Source: Arthrobacter sp. Alg241-R88 (GTDB lineage: Bacteria > Actinomycetota > Actinomycetes > Actinomycetales > Micrococcaceae). From it: a DNA stretch of 64,000 nt. Below, piece by piece: positions 43,179-54,299 of the stretch (its first letter is position 1; the number at the start of each line of letters is the position of its first letter). The translations under genes and the position numbers were made by a program. The notes beneath the pieces are model-generated. The model had not been told where the DNA came from. It worked only from the letters and a program-made list of their open reading frames with translations, and searched no databases. The DNA is taken from contig NZ_UNRG01000001.1 of the NCBI RefSeq assembly GCF_900537115.1, positions 892,093-956,092 of the forward strand, read 5' to 3'.

Positions 43179-44900
43179 ATGAGTGAGGACACCCAGATCA
43201 CGACCGACAACAAGCCTGACATCAAGCCCCGCAGCCGGGTAGTAACTGACGGCATCCACGCTGCCCCTGCACGCGGTATGTTCCGTGCCGTTGGCATGGG
43301 CGATGATGACTTCGCCAAGCCCCAGGTCGGTGTCGCCAGTTCCTGGAACGAAATCACTCCCTGCAACCTCTCGCTGAACCGGCTCGCGCAGGGCGCCAAG
43401 GAAGGCGTGCATGCCGGCGGCGGGTTCCCCATGCAGTTCGGTACCATCTCCGTCTCGGACGGCATCTCCATGGGCCACGAAGGCATGCACTTCTCCCTGG
43501 TTTCCCGCGAAGTCATTGCCGACTCCGTGGAAACCGTGATGCAGGCCGAGCGCATCGACGGGTCGGTCCTGCTGGCCGGCTGCGACAAGTCCCTCCCGGG
43601 CATGCTGATGGCGGCTGCCCGCCTGGACCTGTCCAGTGTCTTCCTCTACGCCGGCTCCATCATGCCCGGCTGGGTGAAGCTTGAGGACGGCTCCGAAAAG
43701 GAAGTCACCCTTATTGACGCCTTCGAGGCCGTCGGTGCCTGCGCAGCCGGCAAGATGAGCATGGAAGACCTGACGCGCATCGAAAAGGCCATCTGCCCGG
43801 GCGAAGGTGCCTGCGGCGGCATGTACACGGCCAACACCATGGCCTGCATCGGCGAGGCCCTGGGCATGTCCCTGCCCGGCTCCGCCGCCCCGCCCTCGGC
43901 AGACCGCCGTCGTGATGAATTCGCCCGCAAGTCCGGCGAAGCGGTGGTGAACCTGCTGCGCCTGGGCATCACTGCCCGCGACATCATGACCAAGAAAGCT
44001 TTCGAAAACGCCATCGCCGTCACCATGGCTTTCGGCGGCTCCACCAACGCCGTGCTGCACCTGCTGGCCATTGCCCGCGAGGCCGGGGTGGAGCTGACCC
44101 TCGATGACTTCAACCGCATCGGCGACCGGATTCCGCACCTCGGTGACCTGAAGCCGTTCGGCCGGTATGTAATGACGGACGTCGACAAAATCGGCGGCGT
44201 GCCCGTCATCATGCGCGCACTGCTCGACGCCGGCCTGCTGCACGGCGACTGCCTCACCGTCACCGGCAAGACTGTTGCCGAAAACCTTGAGGTCATCAAC
44301 CCGCCGGATCTCGACGGCAAGATCCTGCGCGCGCTGGATAACCCGATCCACAAGACCGGCGGCATCACCATCCTGCACGGATCCATGGCCCCCGAGGGTG
44401 CCGTGGTGAAGAGCGCCGGCTTCGACGCCGACGTTTTCGAAGGCACCGCCCGCGTTTTCGAACGCGAACAGGGTGCCCTTGACGCGTTGGACAACGGGCA
44501 GATCCACGCTGGCGACGTCGTGGTCATCCGCTACGAAGGACCCAAGGGCGGGCCGGGCATGCGCGAAATGCTCGCCATTACCGGTGCCATCAAGGGTGCG
44601 GGGCTGGGCAAGGACGTCCTGCTGCTCACCGACGGGCGCTTCTCGGGAGGTACCACCGGCCTGTGCATCGGTCACGTCGCTCCGGAAGCGGTCGACGGCG
44701 GCCCCATCGCCTTCGTCAAGGACGGGGACCGGATCCGCGTGGACATCGCAGCCCGCAGCTTCGACCTCCTGGTGGACGAGGCAGAGCTCGAAGCCCGCAA
44801 GGTGGGCTGGGAGCCGCTCCCGGCCCGGTACACCAAGGGCGTCCTGGCAAAGTACGCCAAGCTGGTGCACAGCGCCAGCACCGGCGCATACTGCGGGTAG
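43179..44900 (+). CDS. ilvD: Dihydroxy-acid dehydratase
   Basis: Fe-S enzyme of valine, isoleucine and pantothenate synthesis, dehydrating dihydroxy acids to the 2-oxo acids. The 573 residues carry the cluster-ligand regions around [32 protein letters not shown] and [20 protein letters not shown], and the active-site block [19 protein letters not shown] near the C-terminus. It stands apart from ilvBNC: a 343-base intergenic region with a long palindrome and the ilvB leader follows. Confidence 0.97.
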   Translation: MSEDTQITTDNKPDIKPRSRVVTDGIHAAPARGMFRAVGMGDDDFAKPQVGVASSWNEITPCNLSLNRLAQGAKEGVHAGGGFPMQFGTISVSDGISMGHEGMHFSLVSREVIADSVETVMQAERIDGSVLLAGCDKSLPGMLMAAARLDLSSVFLYAGSIMPGWVKLEDGSEKEVTLIDAFEAVGACAAGKMSMEDLTRIEKAICPGEGACGGMYTANTMACIGEALGMSLPGSAAPPSADRRRDEFARKSGEAVVNLLRLGITARDIMTKKAFENAIAVTMAFGGSTNAVLHLLAIAREAGVELTLDDFNRIGDRIPHLGDLKPFGRYVMTDVDKIGGVPVIMRALLDAGLLHGDCLTVTGKTVAENLEVINPPDLDGKILRALDNPIHKTGGITILHGSMAPEGAVVKSAGFDADVFEGTARVFEREQGALDALDNGQIHAGDVVVIRYEGPKGGPGMREMLAITGAIKGAGLGKDVLLLTDGRFSGGTTGLCIGHVAPEAVDGGPIAFVKDGDRIRVDIAARSFDLLVDEAELEARKVGWEPLPARYTKGVLAKYAKLVHSASTGAYCG

Positions 44901-44922
44901 CACCTGCATGTTGGTGGTTGAC

Positions 44923-44986
44923 CCAACTAGGTAGCGCTAAGTGTCGTTTTGAACGCCCAAAACGACACTTACTGCTACTTAGTTGG
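44923..44986. repeat. 64-bp imperfect palindrome between ilvD and the ilvB leader
   Basis: Two 29-base arms (44923-44951 and 44958-44986) match at 26 positions around the loop AACGCC. The arms start CCAACTAGGTAGC and contain AAGTGTCGTTTTG. The length, near-perfect symmetry and intergenic site suggest a REP- or MITE-like repeated element, though it may also act as an ilvD terminator. Confidence 0.8.
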
Positions 44987-45080
44987 GGGAGTCCGCCAAG
45001 GAGTGGACAATGCAGTCCACATGGTGAGATGCAGTCAGGTCACATTGACACGTATCTCGCACAGAGGGAAAACTGAACGC

Positions 45081-45134
45081 ATGACCTTCGTTACCGGCAC
45101 CGTCGTCGTCCTTACCCAGCGCGTGGCACATTAG
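45081..45134 (+). CDS. ilvB operon leader peptide
   Basis: A 17-codon open frame starting ATG and ending TAG reads MTFVTGTVVVLTQRVAH. Five of 17 residues are Val, three of them consecutive, plus Leu and three Thr. GAGGG lies 12 bases upstream (45064-45068). It directly precedes a set of mutually exclusive hairpins and an intrinsic terminator, the classical arrangement for transcription attenuation by branched-chain aminoacyl-tRNA supply. Confidence 0.8.
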   Translation: MTFVTGTVVVLTQRVAH

Positions 45135-45157
45135 CCAGGTAACGAACCGTCACGCGC
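45087..45157 (+). promoter_or_regulatory. ilvB attenuator: alternative RNA hairpins
   Basis: TTCGTTACC (45087-45095, inside the leader peptide) pairs with GGTAACGAA (45138-45146), and GGC/GCC next to it extends the stem. GCGCGTG (45119-45125) pairs with CACGCGC (45151-45157). The two stems interleave, so they exclude each other or form a pseudoknot. A ribosome stalled at the Val codons would cover the left arm of the first stem. How this is passed to the terminator at 45158 is not fully clear from sequence. Confidence 0.55.
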
Positions 45158-45196
45158 AACCCCTCGAAGAGCCGCCAGGCTGAGGGGTTTTTTTAT
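45158..45196 (+). terminator. Intrinsic terminator of the ilvB attenuator
   Basis: AACCCCTC (45158-45165) and GAGGGGTT (45182-45189) with an inner AGCC/GGCT stem, followed by a run of seven T. It lies 48 bases before the ilvB ATG, so it must be read through for expression. Confidence 0.85.
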
Positions 45197-45243
45197 TTCC
45201 CGCAGTTTCCACGAACCACAGATGATCCACAAGGAAGAGTCCG

Positions 45244-47151
45244 ATGAGCAAAGGATCGCCGATCAGCCCCTCGCTGATGGCTACTAAGTCCGCTGGAGCC
45301 GCCAAGGCTCCGGAACGCGCCGACCGGACGGCCGACCATGCCGTCGTCGTCGCCGACCTTGCTGCTGCCTCTCCTGTCCTTGGGCCGAACAACGTTGTAC
45401 CCCCAACGGTGATGACCGGCTCGCAAGCTATTGTCCGCTCGCTCGAAGAACTCGGCGTCGACGATATTTTCGGTTTGCCCGGTGGCGCGATCCTGCCCAC
45501 CTATGACCCCTTGATGGCCTCCAGCATGAACCACGTCCTGGTCCGTCACGAACAGGGAGCCGGCCACGCCGCGCAAGGCTACGCCATGGTTACCGGGCGG
45601 GTGGGCGTTTGTATCGCCACCTCGGGTCCGGGGGCCACCAACCTCGTTACCGCCATCATGGATGCCCACATGGACTCCGTGCCGCTGGTGGCCATCACCG
45701 GCCAGGTGTCCAGCGGGGTCATCGGCACCGACGCCTTCCAGGAAGCTGACATCGTGGGCATCACCATGCCCATCACCAAGCACTCCTTCCTGGTGACCGA
45801 CCCCAATGACATTCCGCACGTAATGGCTGAGGCGTTCCACCTCGCCTCCACCGGCCGTCCGGGACCTGTCCTCGTGGACGTGGCCAAGGACGCCCAGGTA
45901 GGCCAGATGACCTTCTCCTGGCCGCCTCGAATCGACCTGCCGGGCTACCGTCCGGTCACCCGCGGACACAACAAGCAGGTACGCGAGGCCGCAAAGCTGA
46001 TCGCCGCAGCCCGCAAGCCCGTGCTGTACGTGGGTGGCGGTGTGGTCAAGGCGCATGCCTCCGCCGAGCTGCTCGCACTCGCCGAGGCCACCGGAGCCCC
46101 GGTTGTGACCACGCTGATGGCCAAGGGTGTCTTCCCGGACTCCCATCCCCAGCACATGGGGATGCCCGGCATGCACGGCACCGTCTCAGCCGTGACCGCC
46201 CTGCAGCAGTCAGACCTCCTGATCACCCTCGGTGCCCGTTTCGATGACCGCGTTACCGGCGTGCTGAAGACCTTCGCGCCCATGGCGAAGGTAATCCACG
46301 CCGACATCGACCCGGCAGAGATCTCCAAGAACCGCACCGCCGACGTCCCCATCGTTGGGTCCGTCAAGGAAATCATTCCGGAGCTCACCGAAGCCGTACG
46401 CACCCAGTTCGAGGCTGCAGGCACGCCGGACCTCACCACCTGGTGGGCATTCCTGAACAACCTCAAGGAAACCTACCCGCTGGGCTGGACCGAGCCCGAC
46501 GACGGACTGACCGCACCGCAGAAAGTCATTGAGCGCATCGGTGCGCTGACCGGGCCGGAAGGCATCTACGTGGCGGGCGTCGGCCAGCACCAGATGTGGG
46601 CAGCACAGTTCATCAAGTACGAGCGCCCGCACGCCTGGCTGAACTCGGGCGGCGCCGGCACCATGGGCTATGCCGTCCCGGCTGCCATGGGTGCGAAGGT
46701 GGGCGAGCCGGACCGTGTGGTCTGGGCGATCGACGGCGACGGCTGCTTCCAGATGACCAACCAGGAACTGGCCACCTGCGCCATCAACAACATCCCCATC
46801 AAGGTTGCGGTCATCAACAACTCCTCGCTGGGAATGGTCCGGCAGTGGCAGACCCTCTTCTACGAGGGCCGATACTCGAACACCGATCTCAACACCGGCC
46901 ACGACACCGTCCGCATCCCGGACTTCGTCAAGCTGGGGGAGGCCTACGGCTGTGCTTCGTTCCGCTGCGAACGCGACGAGGACATCGACGCCACCATCCA
47001 GAAAGCCCTCGAAATCAACGACCGCCCCGTGGTCATCGACTTCGTGGTGAGCCCCAACTCCATGGTGTGGCCGATGGTGCCCGCCGGCGTGAGCAACGAC
47101 CAGATCCAGGTTGCCCGCAACATGACCCCGGAATGGGAAGAAGAGGACTGA
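45244..47151 (+). CDS. ilvB: Acetolactate synthase large (catalytic) subunit
   Basis: ThDP/FAD enzyme condensing pyruvate to acetolactate, or with 2-oxobutyrate to acetohydroxybutyrate, the committed step to Val, Leu and Ile. The 635 residues have the standard layout. The N-terminal PYR domain has [15 protein letters not shown] and the catalytic Glu in [15 protein letters not shown]. The C-terminal ThDP domain has [17 protein letters not shown] and VAVINN. The first about 60 residues are an additional tail. AAGGAAGAG precedes the ATG. Two bases separate it from ilvN. Confidence 0.97.
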   Translation: MSKGSPISPSLMATKSAGAAKAPERADRTADHAVVVADLAAASPVLGPNNVVPPTVMTGSQAIVRSLEELGVDDIFGLPGGAILPTYDPLMASSMNHVLVRHEQGAGHAAQGYAMVTGRVGVCIATSGPGATNLVTAIMDAHMDSVPLVAITGQVSSGVIGTDAFQEADIVGITMPITKHSFLVTDPNDIPHVMAEAFHLASTGRPGPVLVDVAKDAQVGQMTFSWPPRIDLPGYRPVTRGHNKQVREAAKLIAAARKPVLYVGGGVVKAHASAELLALAEATGAPVVTTLMAKGVFPDSHPQHMGMPGMHGTVSAVTALQQSDLLITLGARFDDRVTGVLKTFAPMAKVIHADIDPAEISKNRTADVPIVGSVKEIIPELTEAVRTQFEAAGTPDLTTWWAFLNNLKETYPLGWTEPDDGLTAPQKVIERIGALTGPEGIYVAGVGQHQMWAAQFIKYERPHAWLNSGGAGTMGYAVPAAMGAKVGEPDRVVWAIDGDGCFQMTNQELATCAINNIPIKVAVINNSSLGMVRQWQTLFYEGRYSNTDLNTGHDTVRIPDFVKLGEAYGCASFRCERDEDIDATIQKALEINDRPVVIDFVVSPNSMVWPMVPAGVSNDQIQVARNMTPEWEEED

Positions 47152-47153
47152 CC

Positions 47154-48784
<1,631 letters not shown>

Positions 48785-48820
48785 GGCTGCCCGTTGGGCG
48801 CCGCATAAAGGCAGCAGTGA

Positions 48821-48857
48821 GGCCGGGTTCACACTTAACAATGTGAGCCCGGCCTTT
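48821..48857 (+). terminator. Terminator after ilvC
   Basis: GGCCGGGTTCACA and TGTGAGCCCGGCC pair along 13 bases with one G-T type mismatch, followed by TTT. It ends the ilvBNC operon before the serA promoter. Confidence 0.8.
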
Positions 48858-48866
48858 CCGTCCGCC

Positions 48867-48872
48867 TAGACT
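48867..48872 (+). promoter_or_regulatory. -10 element of serA
   Basis: TAGACT; the leader of about 33 bases contains AGAGGAT as ribosome binding site for the GTG at 48911. Confidence 0.4.
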
Positions 48873-48910
48873 TGTTTCCATCCCCAGGACTGCAACGCAG
48901 AGGATCAGCC

Positions 48911-50500
48911 GTGTCAAAACCCGTAGTACTGCTCGCCGAAGAACTTTCCCCCGCCACTGTCGAGGCCCTCGGCCCGGACTTCGAGATCCGCCAGACCGAC
49001 GGCGCTGACCGTTCCCAGCTGCTCTCTGCCATCGGCGACGTCGATGCTATCCTGGTCCGTTCAGCCACCCAGGTGGACGCCGAGGCGATCGCCGCCGCGA
49101 AGAACCTCAAGGTCATTGCGCGTGCAGGAGTCGGCCTGGACAACGTGGACATCAAGGCCGCCACCCAGGCCGGCGTGATGGTGGTCAACGCCCCCACGTC
49201 CAACATCGTCTCCGCGGCCGAGCTCACCGTGGGCCACATCCTCAGCCTTGCCCGCCACATCCCGCAGGCAAGTGCCGCCCTCAAGGACGGCGAGTGGAAG
49301 CGCTCCAAGTACACGGGCATCGAACTGTTCGAAAAGAAGGTCGGCATCATTGGCCTGGGCCGGATCGGTGCCCTCGTCGCGGCCCGCCTGAAGGGCTTCG
49401 ACACCAAGATCCTGGCATACGACCCCTACATCACCTCCGCCCGGGCAGCGCAGCTCGGTGTGCAGCTGGTGACCCTGGACGAGCTCCTGGCCCAGTCCGA
49501 CTTCATCACCATCCACATGCCCAAGACCCCCGAGACGGTGGGCATGCTCGGTGCGGATGCCTTCAAGAAGATGAAGAACACGGCCTACGTGGTCAACGTA
49601 GCCCGCGGCGGCCTGGTGGATGAGGAGGCCCTGTTCACCGCCCTGCAGGACGGCACGATTGCCGGTGCCGGCGTGGACGTATTCTCCAAGGAGCCCAGCA
49701 CCGACCTGCCGTTCTTCAAGCTGGACAACGTAGTGGTCACCCCCCACCTCGGTGCATCAACTGACGAAGCCCAGGAAAAGGCCGGCGTCTCGGTGGCCAA
49801 GTCCGTCCGCCTGGCACTGGCCGGCGAGCTCGTCCCGGACGCAGTCAACGTCGCCGGCGGTGTCATTGCCCCCGACGTCCGCCCGGGCATCCCGCTGATT
49901 GAGAAGCTGGGCCGGATCTTCACGGCCCTGACGCATGCGTCCCTGACCCAGTTCGACGTCGAGGTGGCCGGCGAGATCTCGTCCCTGGACGTCAAGGTCC
50001 TGGAGCTTGCGGCACTCAAGGGGATCTTCGCTGACGTGGTGACCGAGCAGGTCTCCTACGTCAATGCCCCGGTGATCGCCGAGCAGCGCGGCATCAACGT
50101 CCGCCTCATCACCACCCCGGAAACCGAGTCCTACCGCAACGTCCTCACCCTGCGCGGTGCACTCAGCGACGGCACCCAGATCTCCGTGGCCGGCACCCTG
50201 ACCGGGCCCAAGCAGATCGAGAAGCTGGTGGGCATCAACGGGTTCGAAGTTGAAATTCCCATCAGCGAGCACCTGGTGGTGGTTGCCTACACCGACCGTC
50301 CCGGCGTGATCGGAACCATCGGCCACATCCTGGGCATGAACAACATCAACATCGCAGGCATGCAGGTGGCACGCCACGACCAGGGCGGCCAGGTGCTCGC
50401 GCTGCTCACCATCGACAGCTCCGTGCCGCAGCAGGTCCTCGACGCCATCAAGGCCGGCATCGGGGCCGAGATGGTCCGGGAAGTGGACCTGGAGGACTAA
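48911..50500 (+). CDS. serA: D-3-phosphoglycerate dehydrogenase
   Basis: First enzyme of serine synthesis, oxidising 3-phosphoglycerate with NAD. The 529 residues equal the long actinobacterial form with an intervening (ASB) domain and a C-terminal ACT domain. Visible are the NAD motif IIGLGRIGALVAARLKGF (about 145), the catalytic VNVARGGLVDEEAL and TPHLGAST (Arg and His), and the ACT block VVAYTDRPGVIGTIGHIL. GTG 48911 has AGAGGAT upstream; the in-frame extension to 48872 begins at the -10 element and is rejected. Confidence 0.96.
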   Translation: MSKPVVLLAEELSPATVEALGPDFEIRQTDGADRSQLLSAIGDVDAILVRSATQVDAEAIAAAKNLKVIARAGVGLDNVDIKAATQAGVMVVNAPTSNIVSAAELTVGHILSLARHIPQASAALKDGEWKRSKYTGIELFEKKVGIIGLGRIGALVAARLKGFDTKILAYDPYITSARAAQLGVQLVTLDELLAQSDFITIHMPKTPETVGMLGADAFKKMKNTAYVVNVARGGLVDEEALFTALQDGTIAGAGVDVFSKEPSTDLPFFKLDNVVVTPHLGASTDEAQEKAGVSVAKSVRLALAGELVPDAVNVAGGVIAPDVRPGIPLIEKLGRIFTALTHASLTQFDVEVAGEISSLDVKVLELAALKGIFADVVTEQVSYVNAPVIAEQRGINVRLITTPETESYRNVLTLRGALSDGTQISVAGTLTGPKQIEKLVGINGFEVEIPISEHLVVVAYTDRPGVIGTIGHILGMNNINIAGMQVARHDQGGQVLALLTIDSSVPQQVLDAIKAGIGAEMVREVDLED

Positions 50501-50715
50501 TCGGCGGTCCGCCGAAACGCCGTACCACCATCCTCCGCTCGGCGCGTCCCGGCGGGGCCACGTATGATTGGCCGGTCTGCTTACAATGGCTGGGTCCCCT
50601 TACCGGACCGGGCCGGCAGGCCGGCCAATACCTTTTGCACATCCGTCCGTGATCGTCCACGTCCGCCCCGAGCGGTTTCGAATGTGCGCACGCAATCCAG
50701 GTTTCAGGGAGTTCA

Positions 50716-53514
50716 ATGAACGCCGTCCAGAGGTTCATCAGAAGCAAAGTGCTGCTGTTGACCGCGGCCATCTTGATCGCAGCCATGTGCTTGTCGGTCC
50801 TCGTCCAAAGCCAGTCGCAGGCGGCGCTCAGCCGGACCGTGGATGAAAATTCACGGGGGCTCTACGATGTCCTGGTCCAGGCAAAGGCGCCCTCGGGCGC
50901 GCTGCTGCAGCCGGAGATCGCCAACGGCACCGGCGGCATCAGTTTTGAACAGCTGGAGGCCATCCGGAAGCTGTCGGGTACCGCGGTGGCAGCGCCCATC
51001 AGCCTTGTATCGCGGGTGACGCAGAACCTTGAAGCGCCGCGGCTGGACGCCATGGACTACCTGGGCTACAACGCCGGCCTCGCAGGCACCGCGACGGCGG
51101 ACCAGGCCGCCGGGGCCACCGCTCCTGCTGAGTGGCCCGCGGCCGAGTCCGTGCTGAGCGATGAGGCCAAGAAGTACCGCCTCACCGCCAGCGCAGTCAG
51201 CTCCGACGGCGTTTCAGAGCAGACGCTCTTCAAGTCCACTGCCGAAGGCACCCTGGGCAAAGCCAAGCTCGTTGAGGAGCGGGCAGCCGGGGGGAGCAGC
51301 ATCCGCATCGCCGCCCCCGAAGGTGAAACGGGCATCAAGTTCCCTGCCCCGGCCGGCGGATCCGAACACAACCTGTTCAACCTGTCAGTGTCGCTGCCCC
51401 TCGCCCCGGAGGTCACGGAATCCGTGGTCGCCGTCGATCCCGCCGCCGAGCGCGCACTGCTGGGTACCGCCGGCGACTTCCTGGCCCCGCTGGAAAAGGC
51501 TCCGCCCGCCGACGCGCGTGATGCCGGAGCGATCGGCCGCTACTTCGAAGGCCTTTTCACCAACGGCATCGGCCTGGACGAGCTGGAAGAAGGCCCTGAC
51601 TTCCTGGGCGTGAAGCTCAAGCACTGGGCACCCCTGATGACGCAGTACCAGCAGGCAAAGCGCAATGGCCAGTTGACCGCCGATTCCCAGGCCATTCCCC
51701 TCATCGTGCGTTCGGGCACGTCCCTTGACCTGAAGTACAACGTCAAGATTGAGGAAATCGACGACTCCGGCAAGGTGGTCAGAGACGTCGGAACAGCCTC
51801 CCAGTCATTGGGGAAGGACTATCTCCCGTTTGTCTCCAAGGACCCCTTCGTTCTCTCGTGGCCCGGATCCACGGACCACTCCTCCCTCCTCGGAGCCACC
51901 GGCAACTTCAACCAGGGTCTCTACACGCCTGCTGAATGGAGCACGGACTTCGCAGCGGCCCCGAAATACACCGACGGCGAGGCTGCGGCCAACGGCGCCG
52001 TCGGCAAGAACGCGGTACCCGGCGAATGGGTCACAATCAACCGGCTGCCCGAAAAGAGCGCCAATGGCACCCCCGTTGACCAGACCCAGCGCGAGCCCGT
52101 GGACGAACGCTCCTACCGTGAAAACCTGGAGACCGGGGAGCAAAAGGCAGCAGCCCCCCTTGCCATGGTTTACGGAACATTCGATCCTTCCGCTGTGGCA
52201 GAGGCCGCCGGGGACGTCAACAAGCTTCCGTTGGGCGGCTACGACCCCACTCCCTTCACCCTGGTCAAGGACGCCGAGGGCAAGGACGTTCCCGCAGCCG
52301 AGCTTGAGCCTTCACTGAGCGCCACCGGGCTCGCCAGCCAGTCCGCCGGCGCCATCACCGACTACTACGGACTCGCGGCTGCCCGCGGCTACAAGGACAA
52401 CGCGGCAGTCATCGACGCCGTCCGTGTCCGTGCCGAAGCGCCCGGCAGCTGGAAAGAGGCACAGCCGGACGTTGAAAAGCTCGCCGGGGAGATCCGCGAC
52501 ATGGGTCTGGAGGCCACGATTGTGGCCGGTTCTGCCCGCGAGGACGCCAGCATCTTCGTCCCCGGCTATTCCAAGGACGACGCCGGCAAGGAATCCCCCC
52601 TGGGCACGGTCCAGCAGTCATGGGTCCGGCAGAATGCAGCCGACGCCGTGACTGGTTCCCTGTCCGGGACCAACACCACGCTGCTCTTCCTCACGCTTTG
52701 CGGCGCCGCCCTTCTCACCGGTGCTTCCACCGTCAGCTACATCCGCAAGCGGCGGAGCGAGGCAGGAACGCTGCGCGCCATGGGCTGGACCCAGCGCCGG
52801 ATCCGCAGCTGGGTGCTGGAGGAATTCGGTGTGGGCGCAGTGCTGCTTGCCGTGGCCGGCATCGTTTTGAGCCTGGTCAGCTGGAGCCTCACCACAGCCC
52901 TCGTGTGCGTTTCCGTCCTGGTCCTGTACGCCGGCGCTGCGTTCTTCGCAGCCCAACAGCTGCGCCACCGCGACGTCATCGACCAGGAACCGCAGCATGA
53001 CGAGCGCCTCATTCCGGTGGATTCACCCCTGACCTTCGCGAACCGCCAGCTGGGCACCAACAAGTTCAACACCCTTGCCTTGGCTGTTGCCGTCGGCGTC
53101 TTTGGGGCAGCCGTGGGCGGGCTCATCGCGCTGCTGATCGACATTCCCCGCGCGGCCGGCGCCAGTGCCCTGAGCGGGCTCGCCGCTGCCAGCGTGGCGC
53201 TGCCGAGCATTCTCCTGGCTCTAGCGGGCGTCGTCGTGGGCCTGGTATTGACCCTGGTCACCGGCCGCTTTGAGCTCAACGCCAAGCGGCAGTACCTGGG
53301 CATCCTCGAGGCCATGGGCTGGAACCCGGACATGCTCCGCCAGGTCCGGCTGTTCGAGAACGCGCTGGTGGGAACCGTGGCGCTGCCCCTGGGCGTGCTG
53401 GGCGCCCTGGGCATCGGCCTGCTGCTGGCACCTTATGCCGCACTGTGGGCGGGCGTGGCCGGCCTCGTGGCTGTACTTTGCTGGATACCGATTGCAACGA
53501 AAGTGGTCCAATGA
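50716..53514 (+). CDS. ABC transporter permease with large extracytoplasmic domain (FtsX/MacB-like)
   Basis: A 932-residue permease. TM1 (about 12-34) is followed by about 610 extracytoplasmic residues and then a C-terminal bundle of about seven spans starting near 653 (NTTLLFLTLCGAALLTGAST). The cytoplasmic loop KRRSEAGTLRAMGWTQRRIR after the first of these spans is the FtsX-type coupling helix; a second, RQYLGILEAMGWNPDMLRQV, occurs near 860. This fits type VII ABC systems, which move substrate outside the membrane by mechanical coupling. The extracytoplasmic domain is not recognised. GGGAG precedes the ATG, and the stop overlaps the ATPase gene. Confidence 0.88.
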   Translation: MNAVQRFIRSKVLLLTAAILIAAMCLSVLVQSQSQAALSRTVDENSRGLYDVLVQAKAPSGALLQPEIANGTGGISFEQLEAIRKLSGTAVAAPISLVSRVTQNLEAPRLDAMDYLGYNAGLAGTATADQAAGATAPAEWPAAESVLSDEAKKYRLTASAVSSDGVSEQTLFKSTAEGTLGKAKLVEERAAGGSSIRIAAPEGETGIKFPAPAGGSEHNLFNLSVSLPLAPEVTESVVAVDPAAERALLGTAGDFLAPLEKAPPADARDAGAIGRYFEGLFTNGIGLDELEEGPDFLGVKLKHWAPLMTQYQQAKRNGQLTADSQAIPLIVRSGTSLDLKYNVKIEEIDDSGKVVRDVGTASQSLGKDYLPFVSKDPFVLSWPGSTDHSSLLGATGNFNQGLYTPAEWSTDFAAAPKYTDGEAAANGAVGKNAVPGEWVTINRLPEKSANGTPVDQTQREPVDERSYRENLETGEQKAAAPLAMVYGTFDPSAVAEAAGDVNKLPLGGYDPTPFTLVKDAEGKDVPAAELEPSLSATGLASQSAGAITDYYGLAAARGYKDNAAVIDAVRVRAEAPGSWKEAQPDVEKLAGEIRDMGLEATIVAGSAREDASIFVPGYSKDDAGKESPLGTVQQSWVRQNAADAVTGSLSGTNTTLLFLTLCGAALLTGASTVSYIRKRRSEAGTLRAMGWTQRRIRSWVLEEFGVGAVLLAVAGIVLSLVSWSLTTALVCVSVLVLYAGAAFFAAQQLRHRDVIDQEPQHDERLIPVDSPLTFANRQLGTNKFNTLALAVAVGVFGAAVGGLIALLIDIPRAAGASALSGLAAASVALPSILLALAGVVVGLVLTLVTGRFELNAKRQYLGILEAMGWNPDMLRQVRLFENALVGTVALPLGVLGALGIGLLLAPYAALWAGVAGLVAVLCWIPIATKVVQ

Positions 53515-54266
53515 CAAACCAGACCAATGTCCAGCGGAGCCGCAGGAGCGGCTCCGGCGACGTCCCCCTGCAGACGCGCGCCAATACCATCGTCAAGGCC
53601 GCTGACCACGGGACCCCGCTGGAACTGAGCGACATCACCATCCGCTACGGCGGCGGCAAGGGCGGTGCGGAGGCAGTCAGCGTGGTGGAAGGCTTCGACC
53701 TCGCGCTGCACGCGGGCGAGATGCACTGCGTCGCCGGCCGAAGCGGCTCCGGCAAGACCAGCATCCTGACGGTCGGCGCGGGGCTCACGCTGCCGACGTC
53801 GGGCCGTGTCTTCTGGGAAGGCGATTCCCTTGAGAGCATGGGCGACGACGAAATCGCCGACCGCCGTCGTGCCCTCATCGGGTACGTGGACCAGGGCGGC
53901 GCCCTCATTGATGGAATGAGCGCGTTGGAGAACGTCCTCCTGCCGGCTGTTCCGGACGGGGAGGTGGACCAGCGCCGGGACATGGCCAAGGACCTGCTGG
54001 ACCTCGTGGGCCTGGGCCGCCGCATGCGCCACCGCCCCGCGCAGCTGTCCGGCGGTGAACGCCAGCGCGTCGCCATCGCCCGCGCCCTGATCCTGGGCAC
54101 CAGGGTCCTGGTGGTTGACGAACCCACCGCGAGCCTGGACCGTGCCTCCGCAAACCGCATCATCAGCATCCTCAAGGACACCACGTCCGATGGCATCGCG
54201 GTCCTCGTGGCTTCGCACGACCACGAACTCGTCCGGCTCAGCGACTCCCTGACCGAACTGATCTAG
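53511..54266 (+). CDS. ABC transporter ATP-binding protein
   Basis: The 251-residue ATPase partner of the preceding permease. Walker A GRSGSGKTS is at residues 76-84, the Q-loop in GYVDQGGALIDG near 130, signature LSGGERQRVA near 185, Walker B VLVVDEPTASLD near 205 and the H-loop in VASHDHE near 238. About 35 N-terminal residues precede the first strand. ATGA overlaps the permease stop. The pair resembles LolD/MacB-type modules but without a recognisable adaptor or substrate-binding gene. Confidence 0.93.
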   Translation: MTNQTNVQRSRRSGSGDVPLQTRANTIVKAADHGTPLELSDITIRYGGGKGGAEAVSVVEGFDLALHAGEMHCVAGRSGSGKTSILTVGAGLTLPTSGRVFWEGDSLESMGDDEIADRRRALIGYVDQGGALIDGMSALENVLLPAVPDGEVDQRRDMAKDLLDLVGLGRRMRHRPAQLSGGERQRVAIARALILGTRVLVVDEPTASLDRASANRIISILKDTTSDGIAVLVASHDHELVRLSDSLTELI

Positions 54267-54287
54267 CCTGTCCCTCCGCACCGAAGG

Positions 54288-54293
54288 TACCGT
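54288..54293 (+). promoter_or_regulatory. -10 element of metG, leaderless arrangement
   Basis: TACCGT lies 6 bases before the GTG start, which would be a leaderless GTG transcript. Confidence 0.4.
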
Positions 54294-54299
54294 CCGCAC

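Noticed and set aside
42762..44909. Minus-strand open frame of 715 codons opposite ilvD
   Set aside because: Antisense of ilvD; His/Gly/Val-rich repeats are reversed codons of a well-conserved enzyme.
45045..45073. TTGACA at 45045 as the ilvB promoter -35
   Set aside because: No acceptable -10 lies at 16-19 bases; the promoter position stays undecided.
44987..45243. T-box riboswitch before ilvB
   Set aside because: No T-box consensus or specifier stem is seen; a Val-rich peptide and classical attenuator hairpins explain the leader better.
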